NCBI RefSeq assembly: GCF_036077095.1
Contig: NZ_CP107960.1
Coordinates: 8,866,001 to 8,930,000 of the forward strand
Reading direction: 5' to 3'
Source: Streptomyces sp. NBC_00376
GTDB taxonomy: Bacteria; Actinomycetota; Actinomycetes; Streptomycetales; Streptomycetaceae
Length of the DNA stretch: 64,000 bases
Shown: positions 46,001-53,570 of the stretch, in pieces
Numbering within the stretch: the stretch's first letter is position 1
How the letters are laid out: each line of letters begins with the position of its first letter
The notes under the pieces: model-generated
What the model saw: the letters and a program-made list of their open reading frames with translations, nothing else
What the model was told of the DNA's origin: nothing
Databases searched by the model: none
Position numbers and translations under genes: made by a program

Positions 46001-48735
46001 CACGCGGCAACGTCCTCGGCGGTGGCCGGGTAGGCCACGGCTTGCGGGTGCACGTCGTCGTAGCGCTGGTTGACCACGAGCCGTGCCTGCTCGTAGCCGG
46101 CGTCGTGAGGCTCCAGCAGTGTTCCGCTCATCCTGACGTCGAGGGCCGACCAGTCCACGGTGCTCGGGGTTCGGCTGCTGGACCGGATTCTTCGGTGGGT
46201 CGCGGAGCACGGCGACGGGGTGGCCGGGTCCTGGGTGAGCGAGGCGGAGGTGAGGAGGGCCGGCAGGGTGTGGAGGGAGGCCAGGACCGGAAAGTCGAAC
46301 GGCAGCGGGCGGGGGCCCGTCTGGTCGGGTACGGAGGTGAATCCGCCGTCGGAGTCCTGGTGGGCCAGGAGGTAGCTGATGCCACGGCGGGCGCACGCGT
46401 GGTTGCCGTGGCGGGCCAGGACGGGCACGGCCTGTGCCGTGGACAGCACGTCGCTGGAGTCGTTGTTCTGCCGGCCCCAGCCTCCGTCGGCGTTCTGCAC
46501 GGCAGTCAGGTGTGACACTGCTCGCGCGGTCGCCTCGGCGATCCGGGCGGCGAGGGAAGCGGAAGGCTGCGGCACCGCGTGCAGGGCGTTGAGCGTGCGG
46601 AGGATCCCGCTGGACTCGCTGATCGTCCAGCTGCGCTCGAAGGTTCCGTCAGGTCGCTGGGCGTCGAGGACGAACCCGGCGGACCTGGTGAGCAATGCGT
46701 GGTGCCGCCCGGTGGGGGCGAGTGCGAGGAGGGCCCCGGCGGTCATGTCCAGGTCGGGCGCATCGCTGCTGACCCAGGTTGGGAAGCCGCCGTCCGGCCC
46801 GGCCATGGCTTCCAGGTATCGGGTGGCCCGTCGCAGGTGGGAGGCGTAGCGCTCGGGGGCACTGGCCTCGAGGAACTCCATGCAGCGGGTGGTGGTGTCG
46901 AGGTCTGTCTGGGACATGGCGCTGGCGAACGGCCAGCCACCGTCGGGCGCCTGCCAGGAGGCGACGAACTCGCCCATCCGGCCCGTGAGCGGGCGCAGCC
47001 GGTCATCGGCAAGGAAGGCCAGTCCGGCGACGGCTGCGAGCCAGAGGTCCTGGCTGTCGAGAAACGGCAGCCCTCCGTCGCGGTTCTGAGCCAGCGTCAT
47101 CCTCAGAATGCCGTCGTCCACCACCGGGTGGCCGGGGCGGAAGCCGCGAACGGCGTGCAGGGCGAGCAGGTGGGTGGTGGCGCCGGCCTCCCAGAACAGC
47201 CGGTTGCGGCCGGTGTCCAGCGAGTCGACCAGCCGGTTGCGTTCGGCTCCGGTCACCATGTGCGGGTGGCCGGTCGCCCGGGCGCAGATCACCCGGATGG
47301 CGAGGAGATTGACATCGGTGTACGTCGTGATCCGGTCCGGCGGCATCGACGGCAGGAGGTCGTCGTCCGTCATGAGGGCGTCGCACAGCAGGTGAAGCAC
47401 TGCCCGCATCATGGCGGCCTTGAACCGGCCGCGCCCACCGGTTCCGCGGTTCAGCTGTCCGGCGAGCTCCACGACAGCCTGGCCTGCCCGTCCCGCTGTT
47501 TCGGCGGGGTGGAGACAGGCATCGATCAAAAGGGCGTCGACGGGATCCGCGCCCACCCGACGTGAGCGCAGAAACAAGGTCAGCTGTTCCTGCTGGGGCT
47601 CGTGTGTCCGTGCGGCGCGCAGGAGGGCGAGGAACAGTGCCGATTCCAATACCCGGCTGGCACACCGGTCGGTCACCGCTCCTCCGGGCGAGACGGCCAA
47701 CGACAGATGCCGGGTGAGGCGGTCGATGCTCCTCGGCACGTCTGTCGGTGCCTGCCAGGGGCCGGGCGATCCGGTGGCCGGACCAAAGGGCGGAGGATTG
47801 TTGCCGGCCCGCTCTGGCTCTGCCAGCCGGGCGGCGTCGGGGCCTGCTGCCTCGGGGTCGTTGCGTCGCGTTTCTCCCTGCCAGGCCAGGGCCCCGTCGA
47901 GGAAGGAGCGGATCCGATCGACTCGTACGCTCAGACCTGCACTGTGCGGTCCTTGAGCGAGCGCGGTTGCCGCTGCCGCGTCGAAGGCGTCCATGCGTTC
48001 GCTGATCATCGTGCGGGCGATCGCGGCAGCCTCGTGGTGGGTGCACCGGCGTTCACGCGCGAGGATCGAGACGAGGTTGTCCGTTCCTTCAGCGGATTCC
48101 CGTCCCGCCGATGCCAGGTCGTTGGTCCACGCGACGAGATCCGCGGTGGCCTCGCGCAGACTCTCCAGGTCGCTCTCCTCGCCGGACAACCCGCGCTCCA
48201 CCAAAGCGAGCATCGGCAGCACCGTGATGGTGTGCCGGCGCATCTCCACGTAGCGGGACAGCGCAAGGGGAGTGCGCCTGGTGCGCAGCAGGGATTCTTC
48301 ACAGGTGGCGTCGGCAAAGTCGCGGTAGCGGGCGGCGAACCGCCTTGCCCATTGCGGGCTGGTGGCCGGTGTCGAGCGGTTCCACAGGTTCACGATCGCC
48401 CGCACCGCGGGGATGGACAGATCAGATGTGGTGGCCGACCCGTCCACCACGGAGACCAGGGAGTCCATGAGGGCCCGTACGTGCGAGGGACTGCCGTTGC
48501 CCGGTCCACGGTCGAGGCTGTCGTCGACCAGCGCGATGAAGGCACCCCACTGTGCCAGGAGTTCGAGTTCGGCCGGGTCCGCTCGGGGAGCGACGAAGCC
48601 GGCCATCCTTCCCTGCCCCATCCTCTCCAGACGCCGCTTCTCGTCCGGGGTCGTGAGCAGTCCCATGCGGTCGGCCCAGGCGCGTGCACGGCGTTCTGCC
48701 CGGTCCCACTGCCGGTTGCAGGTGGTCGGTTGGTT
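43048..48735 (-). CDS. Four-part fusion: class I terpene synthase, class II-like cyclase, two FAD oxidases
   Basis: 1,895 residues from ATG 48735, one uninterrupted frame. Residues 1-290: class I terpene synthase with Asp-rich DDSLD (72-76) and the Mg-binding triad NDLASAGRE (206-214). Residues 300-840: alpha/alpha-barrel terpenoid cyclase/prenyltransferase repeats (QAPDGGWPF, QNADGGWGRQ, QDSDGGFTS) with DLDTT (612-616) at the class II general-acid position. Residues 863-1325: berberine-bridge-type FAD oxidase with His931 (RSGGHSYAG) and Cys986 (GRCPSIGVAG), both expected flavin-linking residues. Residues 1350-1850: a second such oxidase with His1423 (RAGGHNYAG) but Trp1478 instead of Cys. 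Each ends with the BBE motif PRLQRVKA. The tail is Pro-rich. No signal peptide. Confidence 0.88.
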   Translation of the reverse strand, partial: NQPTTCNRQWDRAERRARAWADRMGLLTTPDEKRRLERMGQGRMAGFVAPRADPAELELLAQWGAFIALVDDSLDRGPGNGSPSHVRALMDSLVSVVDGSATTSDLSIPAVRAIVNLWNRSTPATSPQWARRFAARYRDFADATCEESLLRTRRTPLALSRYVEMRRHTITVLPMLALVERGLSGEESDLESLREATADLVAWTNDLASAGRESAEGTDNLVSILARERRCTHHEAAAIARTMISERMDAFDAAAATALAQGPHSAGLSVRVDRIRSFLDGALAWQGETRRNDPEAAGPDAARLAEPERAGNNPPPFGPATGSPGPWQAPTDVPRSIDRLTRHLSLAVSPGGAVTDRCASRVLESALFLALLRAARTHEPQQEQLTLFLRSRRVGADPVDALLIDACLHPAETAGRAGQAVVELAGQLNRGTGGRGRFKAAMMRAVLHLLCDALMTDDDLLPSMPPDRITTYTDVNLLAIRVICARATGHPHMVTGAERNRLVDSLDTGRNRLFWEAGATTHLLALHAVRGFRPGHPVVDDGILRMTLAQNRDGGLPFLDSQDLWLAAVAGLAFLADDRLRPLTGRMGEFVASWQAPDGGWPFASAMSQTDLDTTTRCMEFLEASAPERYASHLRRATRYLEAMAGPDGGFPTWVSSDAPDLDMTAGALLALAPTGRHHALLTRSAGFVLDAQRPDGTFERSWTISESSGILRTLNALHAVPQPSASLAARIAEATARAVSHLTAVQNADGGWGRQNNDSSDVLSTAQAVPVLARHGNHACARRGISYLLAHQDSDGGFTSVPDQTGPRPLPFDFPVLASLHTLPALLTSASLTQDPATPSPCSATHRRIRSSSRTPSTVDWSALDVRMSGTLLEPHDAGYEQARLVVNQRYDDVHPQAVAYPATAEDVAACVTFARERGVQLTIRSGGHSYAGYSTGPGLVVHLRELNSITVGDGRVRLGAGTLGMAAHTALAASGAGLPLGRCPSIGVAGATLGGGLSAFTRSWGLAIDHLTGVDIVTADGQLRSVNAHSLGADRDLHWAMLGGGGGNFGVVTALDYTTVDISDMAFTRIVMRWPMKDMSALIQGWTAWNADPNLPRELCTAIEQLSDRGAPSELVVTGTFIGTPRQVQPLLDSLVTAVGRPESDRVTHPVSYVQAAAEPERWGGGTIGPRVAFAAKSQIVRRPMTPVAADDMVAAVNRLHRLNGVTGAGGLLIDSMGGAVNDVAPDATAFPHRSAVGVVQYHSYWHEFTPQPHIEQRMQWLRDIHTTMHPHLGTGGYVNGMDPELDDWETAYHGDNHPRLQRVKAAVDPDQFFTQPQAITPVKTPSTGTVTTHTGSRPTVRAHGHRSDAELTRLARRLHGRLLRPGDPDYDKARVLHNQRYDIVMPAAIARIADEDDAAACLAYAAETGTATAVRAGGHNYAGFSTTPGLVIDVAALNSITVSRDRVRLGAGVSSTSAGQTLARSNLAIAAGRWGSVGVAGLTLGGGKSAFSRAWGLSCDRLTGATIVTPDGRTRHLTCAPEDPDRELFWALRGAGGGNFGVVTALDFQPVDITGRSFAHFQIQWAHADMASALCGWQHWITDPRTPREVSCDVRILLDGSGPSQPIVHGAWIGGTASLLRVIDRLIAAVGRPPKRINITPGSYVESAMVTDHPLRDSATHSESAWPAPAFTDPGACNDSGDTPGGDDRMAWAGKSHIVRAPMTEAATAILIAGINDLHGLGATGGFYLDSLGGAVADITSSATAFPHRNALAVLQYITTWPRTCPPSDSAARLDSMRNTHAAMQMHLGPGAYVNDTDPELLGWEHAYYADNYPRLQRVKATYDPGQVLDFPQAVRVPSLPAFPTLPAFPTQPQDTAGTRSTDGPHSQPAAPMRTSTPWPTGRGEPVPPPWK

Positions 48736-48849
48736 CATGGTTCGCTCGCCCTTGGTGGAAGTTCGTGTGCGGCTGGACAGCGGCGGGACGGGCCGCGTTC
48801 GAGGGGCTGGTGACCGACCTCGTTCCGCGAGCTCATCCGTAGGGAGGCG

Positions 48850-49302
48850 GCCGGGATGCGGCTGGCTCCGAGCAGGGGGCCACGCCGAACCGGCGGTGCG
48901 GGCCCGCCGGTTCATACGGACCGATACCGGGCTCCGCGGCGCTCCTGGGCCGGGCTTCCTGGAGGCGGATCGTGACCCGCTGGTGCTTGCCGGCGGCCCG
49001 GTGCTCCGACGTTCTCTTCGGCGGCGCGACCGGTGCCTCGCCCACCAACGTCGTGAACGTACGGCGGCCCGGCCCGGCCTCCTTCGATATCTCCCGCAGG
49101 CTCATCGCACCGCACTCGACAGACCTCGAACGGCCTCAACTCCAGCCGCCGATGCGGGTCCAAAGCCATCGTCAGTCGCCCCTCCGCCACCCCGAAGCCG
49201 ACCACAGCAGACTTGCGGCACCCACCCGTCACCGCATCAACTTTGGTGCACTCTCCTCCGTACGAGGTGATGCACGATCACTTGTACGGCGCCGACTGTC
49301 GG
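48850..49302 (-). pseudogene. IS21 relic: left end and broken istA
   Basis: The minus strand carries pieces of an IstA like that at 59551, in changing frames: MALDPHRRLELRPFEVC, then MSLREISKEAGPGRRT and VAPPKRTSEHRAAGKH, then a deletion and QRVTIRLQEARPRSA. Upstream DNA to about 49302 matches the left terminal region of IS21 (CACTTGTACG...GCCGAC). Several indels mark a dead copy. Confidence 0.7.
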
Positions 49303-49340
49303 CGTACTCCTGTGTAAGACCCCGCACGAATAGGCGGGTG

Positions 49341-49450
49341 TCATGGTCGGTGGTGGGGGCGTGTATCCCAGCGGTGGGTGGTCCAGACCCGGCGGATCAG
49401 ACTACGGATGGTGATGATGGCGTCGGCGAGGTCGAAGAAGGCGTCGATGA
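49341..49450 (-). pseudogene. IS5-type transposase, C-terminal fragment
   Basis: Immediately left of IS6 copy E the minus strand encodes LIDAFFDLADAIITIRSLIR and RVWTTHRWDTRPHHRP, then stops at 49341-49343. This is the characteristic end of a streptomycete IS5-type transposase; the rest was lost at the IS6 junction. Confidence 0.65.
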
Positions 49451-50314
49451 GGAGCTGTCACGTTGTTGGGTGTGTGAGTGCCTGATGGTGCGTCGGGGCG
49501 TGGCGGGGGTCGGGTTTCGGGCCGGTGCTCAGGCTGCGGCGGGCTGGCCGGCAGCGCCGGTGACCTGGTCCCAGATGGCGAAGCGGATGGTCATCTCGGC
49601 TCGGTAGCCGGGAGCGGTCATCAGGTGGCGGCGGGGTCGGAAGTGCGGTGAGATGCCGCTGAACGCGGCCAGGAACCGCTGGGCTGCGCCGACGCTGAGG
49701 AAGCCTTTCATGGCGCGTTCGCGTTGCCGGGTCGGCTGGTGGCTGTTCTCCGCCCGGTTGTTCAGGCCCTTGTGGGAACGGTGCTCGACCGAGGGCATCA
49801 GCTCCCGGTGGGCGGTGCCGTAGGAGCGGAGCTTGTCGGTGACCATGACTCTGGGCACCCGCTGCTGCTTCTTCATGAGCTTGGTCAGGAACCGCTTGGC
49901 GGCCTTTGCGTTCCGCCTCGACTGGACCAGGATGTCCAGGACGTTGCCGTCCTGGTCGACGGCCCGCCACAGATACTGCCGCACACCGTTGATCTTGACG
50001 AACACTTCGTCGAGATGCCACTTGTCGCCAGGCCGGGGCCGTCGGCGGCGCAGTCCGTCGGCGTAGGCCTGGCCGAACTTGGCGCACCAACGGCGCACGG
50101 TCTCGTGGGAGACGAGGACGCCGCGCTGGAGCATGAGCTCTTCGACCTCGCGGAACGACAGCGGGAAGCGGTGGTACAGCCACACGCAGTGGGAGATGAT
50201 CTCGGCCGGGTACCGGTGCCCCTTGTACGACGGCGGCGTACTGTCCACGGACGACCCCTCCCCGCATGACCAACCAGAAGATCATCCCACTTGGTCAGCC
50301 AACGTGACAGTCCC
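49451..50314 (-). mobile_element. IS6-family element, copy E, different subtype
   Basis: About 864 bp, ends GGAGCTGTCACGTTG (49451) and CAACGTGACAGTCCC (50314). It is clearly diverged from copies B-D (for instance QRRVPRVMVTDK in the protein). Flanks GTCGATGA and CTTCCCCG do not match. The guide-RNA target region here reads GACAAGTGGCATCTC, with one mismatch and one wobble to the right guide. Confidence 0.88.
49529..50248 (-). CDS. IS6-family DDE transposase, subtype E
   Basis: 239 residues, complete, GTG start. Catalytic motifs WHLDEVFVKI, VMVTDKLRSYG and NNRAENSHQP are intact, and the HTH SFREVEELMLQRGVLVSHET is present. About 85% similar by eye to the copy at 35006. It probably is an active gene. 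Confidence 0.92.
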   Translation of the reverse strand: MDSTPPSYKGHRYPAEIISHCVWLYHRFPLSFREVEELMLQRGVLVSHETVRRWCAKFGQAYADGLRRRRPRPGDKWHLDEVFVKINGVRQYLWRAVDQDGNVLDILVQSRRNAKAAKRFLTKLMKKQQRVPRVMVTDKLRSYGTAHRELMPSVEHRSHKGLNNRAENSHQPTRQRERAMKGFLSVGAAQRFLAAFSGISPHFRPRRHLMTAPGYRAEMTIRFAIWDQVTGAAGQPAAA

Positions 50315-51074
50315 CTTCCCCGGCATCATCCCGCGCCACCTGTTCCTGCAGCGCACCGGGAACCGGCAGGGCGACAAGCCCTACCCGTCGGGCACCTACA
50401 GCTGGATGCTCCGCGAGTTCAGCAAGATCGTGAAGATCACCGACAGCAAGGGCAAGCCCGTCGGGCTCAGCCACACCCACCGCTTCCGTCACACCAAGCT
50501 GACCCGGCTCGCCGAACTCGGCCTGCCCGTCCACGTGCTGATGCGCTATGCCGGGCACGCGACCCCGTCGATGACGATGCACTACGTCGCTGCCCGCCAG
50601 GAACACGCCGAGCAGGCGTTCCTGGCCACCGCGAAACTCCGCGCGGACGGCACCCAGGTCGCCTTCTCCCGCGACGACCACGACAGCCTCCACCTGTTCA
50701 ACCGGGCCGACCGGTTCCTGCCCCACGGCTGGTGCCTACTGCCGCCACTGCAGACCTGCGACAAGGGAAACGCCTGCCTGACCTGCTCGGTCTTCGTCAC
50801 CGACGCCTCTCATCAGAGTGCTCTGGAACGGCAGTTGGCCGAGACCGAGGCCCTGTTCAACCGCAGCACCACCGCATTCCAGGAACGGCACGGCCGCCCG
50901 ATGCCCGAGGACAACGTCTGGCTACTGCAACGGCCGGCCGAGCGCGCGGCCCTCACCAAGCTCCTGGACACCATCCGCTCCAAGCCCGGACGCGCCGTCC
51001 AGGGCGCCGGCTGCGGCGCAGCCCCCACCGGCCCTGTCCCGCCTCGACCTCGACCGTCACCGAAGGACCCGCCC
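50315..51074 (+). pseudogene. Tyrosine site-specific integrase, 5' truncated, 3' frameshifted
   Basis: Begins at the IS6 edge without a start. The catalytic C-terminal part holds [20 protein letters not shown] (HxxR), [16 protein letters not shown] (GH and nucleophile Tyr) and a zinc-like Cys cluster [14 protein letters not shown], as in Tn554-type TnpA/B recombinases. The first catalytic Arg is lost. Another frame ends [13 protein letters not shown] with TGA overlapping the next ATG (ATGA). An indel near 50990-51040 seems to have joined the gene to the following one. Confidence 0.75.
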
Positions 51075-51524
51075 ATGACCGACGACGCTCGCGCCAAGCG
51101 CACCCAGACACTTTCCACCGCCGCGAAGGCCAAGTCCCAGGCCAAGACCGCCGCGGCAGAGAAGGCGATCCGCACCCTGGTCAAACGCGGTGAGCCGATC
51201 ACCTTCCAGGCCGTCCAGCGCGAGGCCGGCGTCTCCCACGCCTTCCTCTATAACCACCCCGACCTGCGAGGACGCATCGAACGACTCCGGGCCCAAGCCC
51301 GTCCCGCCCCCGCACCGGCCGCTCCGGCCGACGAGCAGAGCACCCTCGTCCTCGCGCTGACCGGCCAGATCACCCGCCTCAAGAAGCAGCACCGAGAAGA
51401 ATCACAGGCACTGCGGGATGCCCTGGAGCAGGCACACGGCGAGAATCTCGACCTCCGCCGCGAACTCGCTCGCCGCGGCGGAGACACCCCACCGCCACAA
51501 GCCCGAGTCATCGGACCCTGCTGA
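51075..51524 (+). CDS. DUF6262-type transposon accessory protein (TnpC-like)
   Basis: 149 residues from ATG 51075 with AAGGA upstream. The N-terminal HTH-like part ([40 protein letters not shown]) and C-terminal coiled coil ([20 protein letters not shown]) match the small protein that follows integrases in Tn554-like actinobacterial transposons, where it is thought to aid recombination. In this copy it is in frame with the upstream integrase. Confidence 0.75.
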   Translation: MTDDARAKRTQTLSTAAKAKSQAKTAAAEKAIRTLVKRGEPITFQAVQREAGVSHAFLYNHPDLRGRIERLRAQARPAPAPAAPADEQSTLVLALTGQITRLKKQHREESQALRDALEQAHGENLDLRRELARRGGDTPPPQARVIGPC

Positions 51525-51526
51525 CC

Positions 51527-51898
51527 TCACCCAGCGGTCATCAGGCCGATGAGCTCGGCATCCGTGCTCCCGGAGCGCAGCCGGACGTCGAAGTTGTAGC
51601 CCTCGTCGCAATACACCAGGTCAAAGCCCGCCGGAGCGAGCCTGCGGAATACCGCCGCCAACCTCACAGCGTCAGCCTCCGGGACATCCAAGTACAGACA
51701 CGTCCCGTCTTGATGCAGATATGCCTCGCCAGCGCCGTCTTGCACCTCGAAAGACCAGCAATAACTCCGTGCCTCGCTGCGAGGTGTCGCATCGATCTCC
51801 ACACCAGCCCACCCGGCTCGGATCGCCGCGGTCAGAGCGTCACGATCGACCTGCCACCCACCCGCGTCTCCAACGACCATCACCATGAACGTCGCCAC
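51527..51898 (-). CDS. Uncharacterised small protein
   Basis: 123 residues from GTG 51898 (or ATG 51886). Mixed alpha/beta, no membrane segment: GWAGVEIDATPRSEARSYCW, SFEVQDGAGEAYLHQDGTCL, RLAPAGFDLVYCDEGYNFDV. No family recognised. It converges on the DUF6262 gene with two bases between the stops. Confidence 0.6.
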   Translation of the reverse strand: MATFMVMVVGDAGGWQVDRDALTAAIRAGWAGVEIDATPRSEARSYCWSFEVQDGAGEAYLHQDGTCLYLDVPEADAVRLAAVFRRLAPAGFDLVYCDEGYNFDVRLRSGSTDAELIGLMTAG

Positions 51899-52017
51899 AG
51901 CGACTGTCTATCACTACCGCCCAGGCACGGGACCGCTTCTCACACTCCATCGATCGCAGAAGCGACCTGATCTGGAATGTCAGCCAGAAACAGAAACGAA
52001 ACCGGGGATAACAGGCG

Positions 52018-52414
52018 GGCCGACGACGCAGAGGTTCTCCCGGCGGCCGACCCACTCCAGGGTCCGTAGCGCCGACTGGGTGGGGACCGGGATGGAGGAG
52101 GCGTCCTCGTTCCAGATGTGGAAGGTCTTGCCGGTGGGGAACGCCGCGCGTTGGCGGCGGGTGCGCAGGTTGGAGGCATCGCGCCCGGCGGCTTCCTCCG
52201 CGAGCAGGGCCCGGACGATCTCGGCGGGGTCCCAGCGCTGGGCTTTGGCGACCGGGACGATCTCGCTCAGGGCGCGTCGGATGTGCGGGAGTTTGAGCTT
52301 GCGCGTCAGCGCGATCGCCTCGTCCAGAGCGGCGCCGGAGGTCGCGGCGACCGCGGAGGCCGGGGCTTGGGCTCGAGGACGCGGGAGGGAAAGGGTGCTG
52401 CTGGTGTCGGTCAT
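52018..52414 (-). pseudogene. IstB-like ATPase of another IS21-type element, N-terminal part
   Basis: From ATG 52414: AIALTRKLKLPHIRRALSEI, then AQRWDPAEIVRALLAEEAAG and SALRTLEWVGRRENLCVVGP, the N-terminal domain of IstB-type helper ATPases. The sense ends just where Walker A (GPPGTGKS) should start, at about 52018. It is unlike the IstB at 60963, so a second IS21 lineage was present. Confidence 0.7.
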
Positions 52415-52465
52415 GGGCAGGGGTCTTCCTGATCGGTGCGGACAGCCCTCGGCTAGGGTGCCGGG

Positions 52466-52951
52466 ATGCTGGAGAAGGCGGGTGCTGAGGTTGTGGCCGA
52501 GCGTGAGCGCATCGCGGCCCGGGTGCGGGACGAACTGGTGGCCGCCGGCTTGCCGGTCGTGGCATCAGGGCTGAATCGGGTGCTGTCACAAGGCGTTGAG
52601 GTGACCGTCGACCCGTTCGACGACGACGCCGGCGGGGTTTCCGTGGCCTGGAGTTCCAGCCCACGGCTGCAGAGCTGTGTGATGCGTGCAGCCAGACACA
52701 ACCTCCTGGACGATCCGGCGCTCGCCCATCAACAGGTCGTGCTGGAGGCGATGCTTGCGGCGATCACCGCGATTCTGGTGTCGGCCGGGTTCACGGTGCG
52801 CGACAGCCTCAACGACTACGCGCCCTTCACGTTGGAGGTGCTGGCCGGGCCCGGTGGCCCCCCGTCGTGGGGATTGCGTGAGGAAGAGGTGGCTGTGGCG
52901 GGCCGGTCGGCCGGTGCCGGCGGGGCATCAGCCGATGGATCCGAATCCTGA
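52466..52951 (+). CDS. Uncharacterised protein
   Basis: 161 residues from ATG 52466. N-terminal helix with charged residues (AEVVAERERIAARVRDELVA), centre VTVDPFDDDAGGVSVAWSSS, later QQVVLEAMLAAITAILVSAG. The last ~30 residues are Gly/Ala-rich and probably disordered. No family recognised. It overlaps the start of the next frame at 52935. Confidence 0.6.
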   Translation: MLEKAGAEVVAERERIAARVRDELVAAGLPVVASGLNRVLSQGVEVTVDPFDDDAGGVSVAWSSSPRLQSCVMRAARHNLLDDPALAHQQVVLEAMLAAITAILVSAGFTVRDSLNDYAPFTLEVLAGPGGPPSWGLREEEVAVAGRSAGAGGASADGSES

Positions 52952-53047
52952 CCAGGCCGAGGTGCCCGGTTGCAGGCTGTGCTGTTCTCCGGGCCTGGTC
53001 GGTTCCGGCGTCGTCGTGCTCGACCTGGTGGGCCAGGGGACCGCTGG
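52935..53047 (+). pseudogene. Start of an unknown gene, cut by IS6 copy F
   Basis: From ATG 52935: MDPNPDQAEVPGCRLCCSPG followed by VVVLDLVGQG, then IS6. A CxxCC pattern suggests metal binding. It was coupled to the upstream gene (17-bp overlap). Confidence 0.4.
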
Positions 53048-53350
53048 GGCGCTGTCACGTTGGCTGACAGGGTGGGAGGATCCTCGGGCTGATCACGGTG
53101 GAGGGGGTCGTCCGTGGAGGGCATGTCGCCGTCGTACAAGGGGCACCGGTATCCGGTCGAGGTGATCTCGCACTGCGTGTGGCTGTACTTCCGGTTCCCG
53201 CTCAGTTTCCGTGAGGTCGAGGAGCTGATGCTGGAACGCGGCGTGATCGTCTCGTACGAGACGGTCCGCCGCTGGTGCCTGAAGTTCGGTCAGCAGTACG
53301 CCAACGGACTGCGCCGCCGGCGGCCCCAGCCCGGCGACAAGTGGCTCTAC

Positions 53351-53536
53351 CTTCTTGAACGGGTTGGTCCTCCCGTTCGTAGGGTGAGGACACCCAGGGG
53401 AGCTGGGTGTGGCTGACAAGTGGCTGCCGTTCGTGGCTTCAGGTGCTTGGCCGCCTGGCTCCCCACGACGACTCGGCCGCCGATTGGGAAGTGCGAACAA
53501 GTCGCTGTGTAGAGCAATGCCGGCGAGGTCGTCCGT
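53351..53536 (+). ncRNA. Predicted bridge RNA, copy 3
   Basis: Same sequence as at 40105-40290. Target guides 53415-53424 (GACAAGTGGC) and 53440-53446 (CAGGTGC); donor guides 53483-53491 and 53509-53515. Against the F-type target the right guide forms one G-T wobble, otherwise full pairing. Confidence 0.82.
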
Positions 53537-53570
53537 GGTACGCAAGGCATGTACGACCGAATGGAGCACG

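Noticed and set aside
42862..48813. Several long plus-strand open frames opposite the terpene fusion gene (for example 42862-44400, 44728-46515)
   Set aside because: Gly/Asp/Val-rich shadow translations of a high-GC gene; no motifs, and the minus strand has clear domains throughout.
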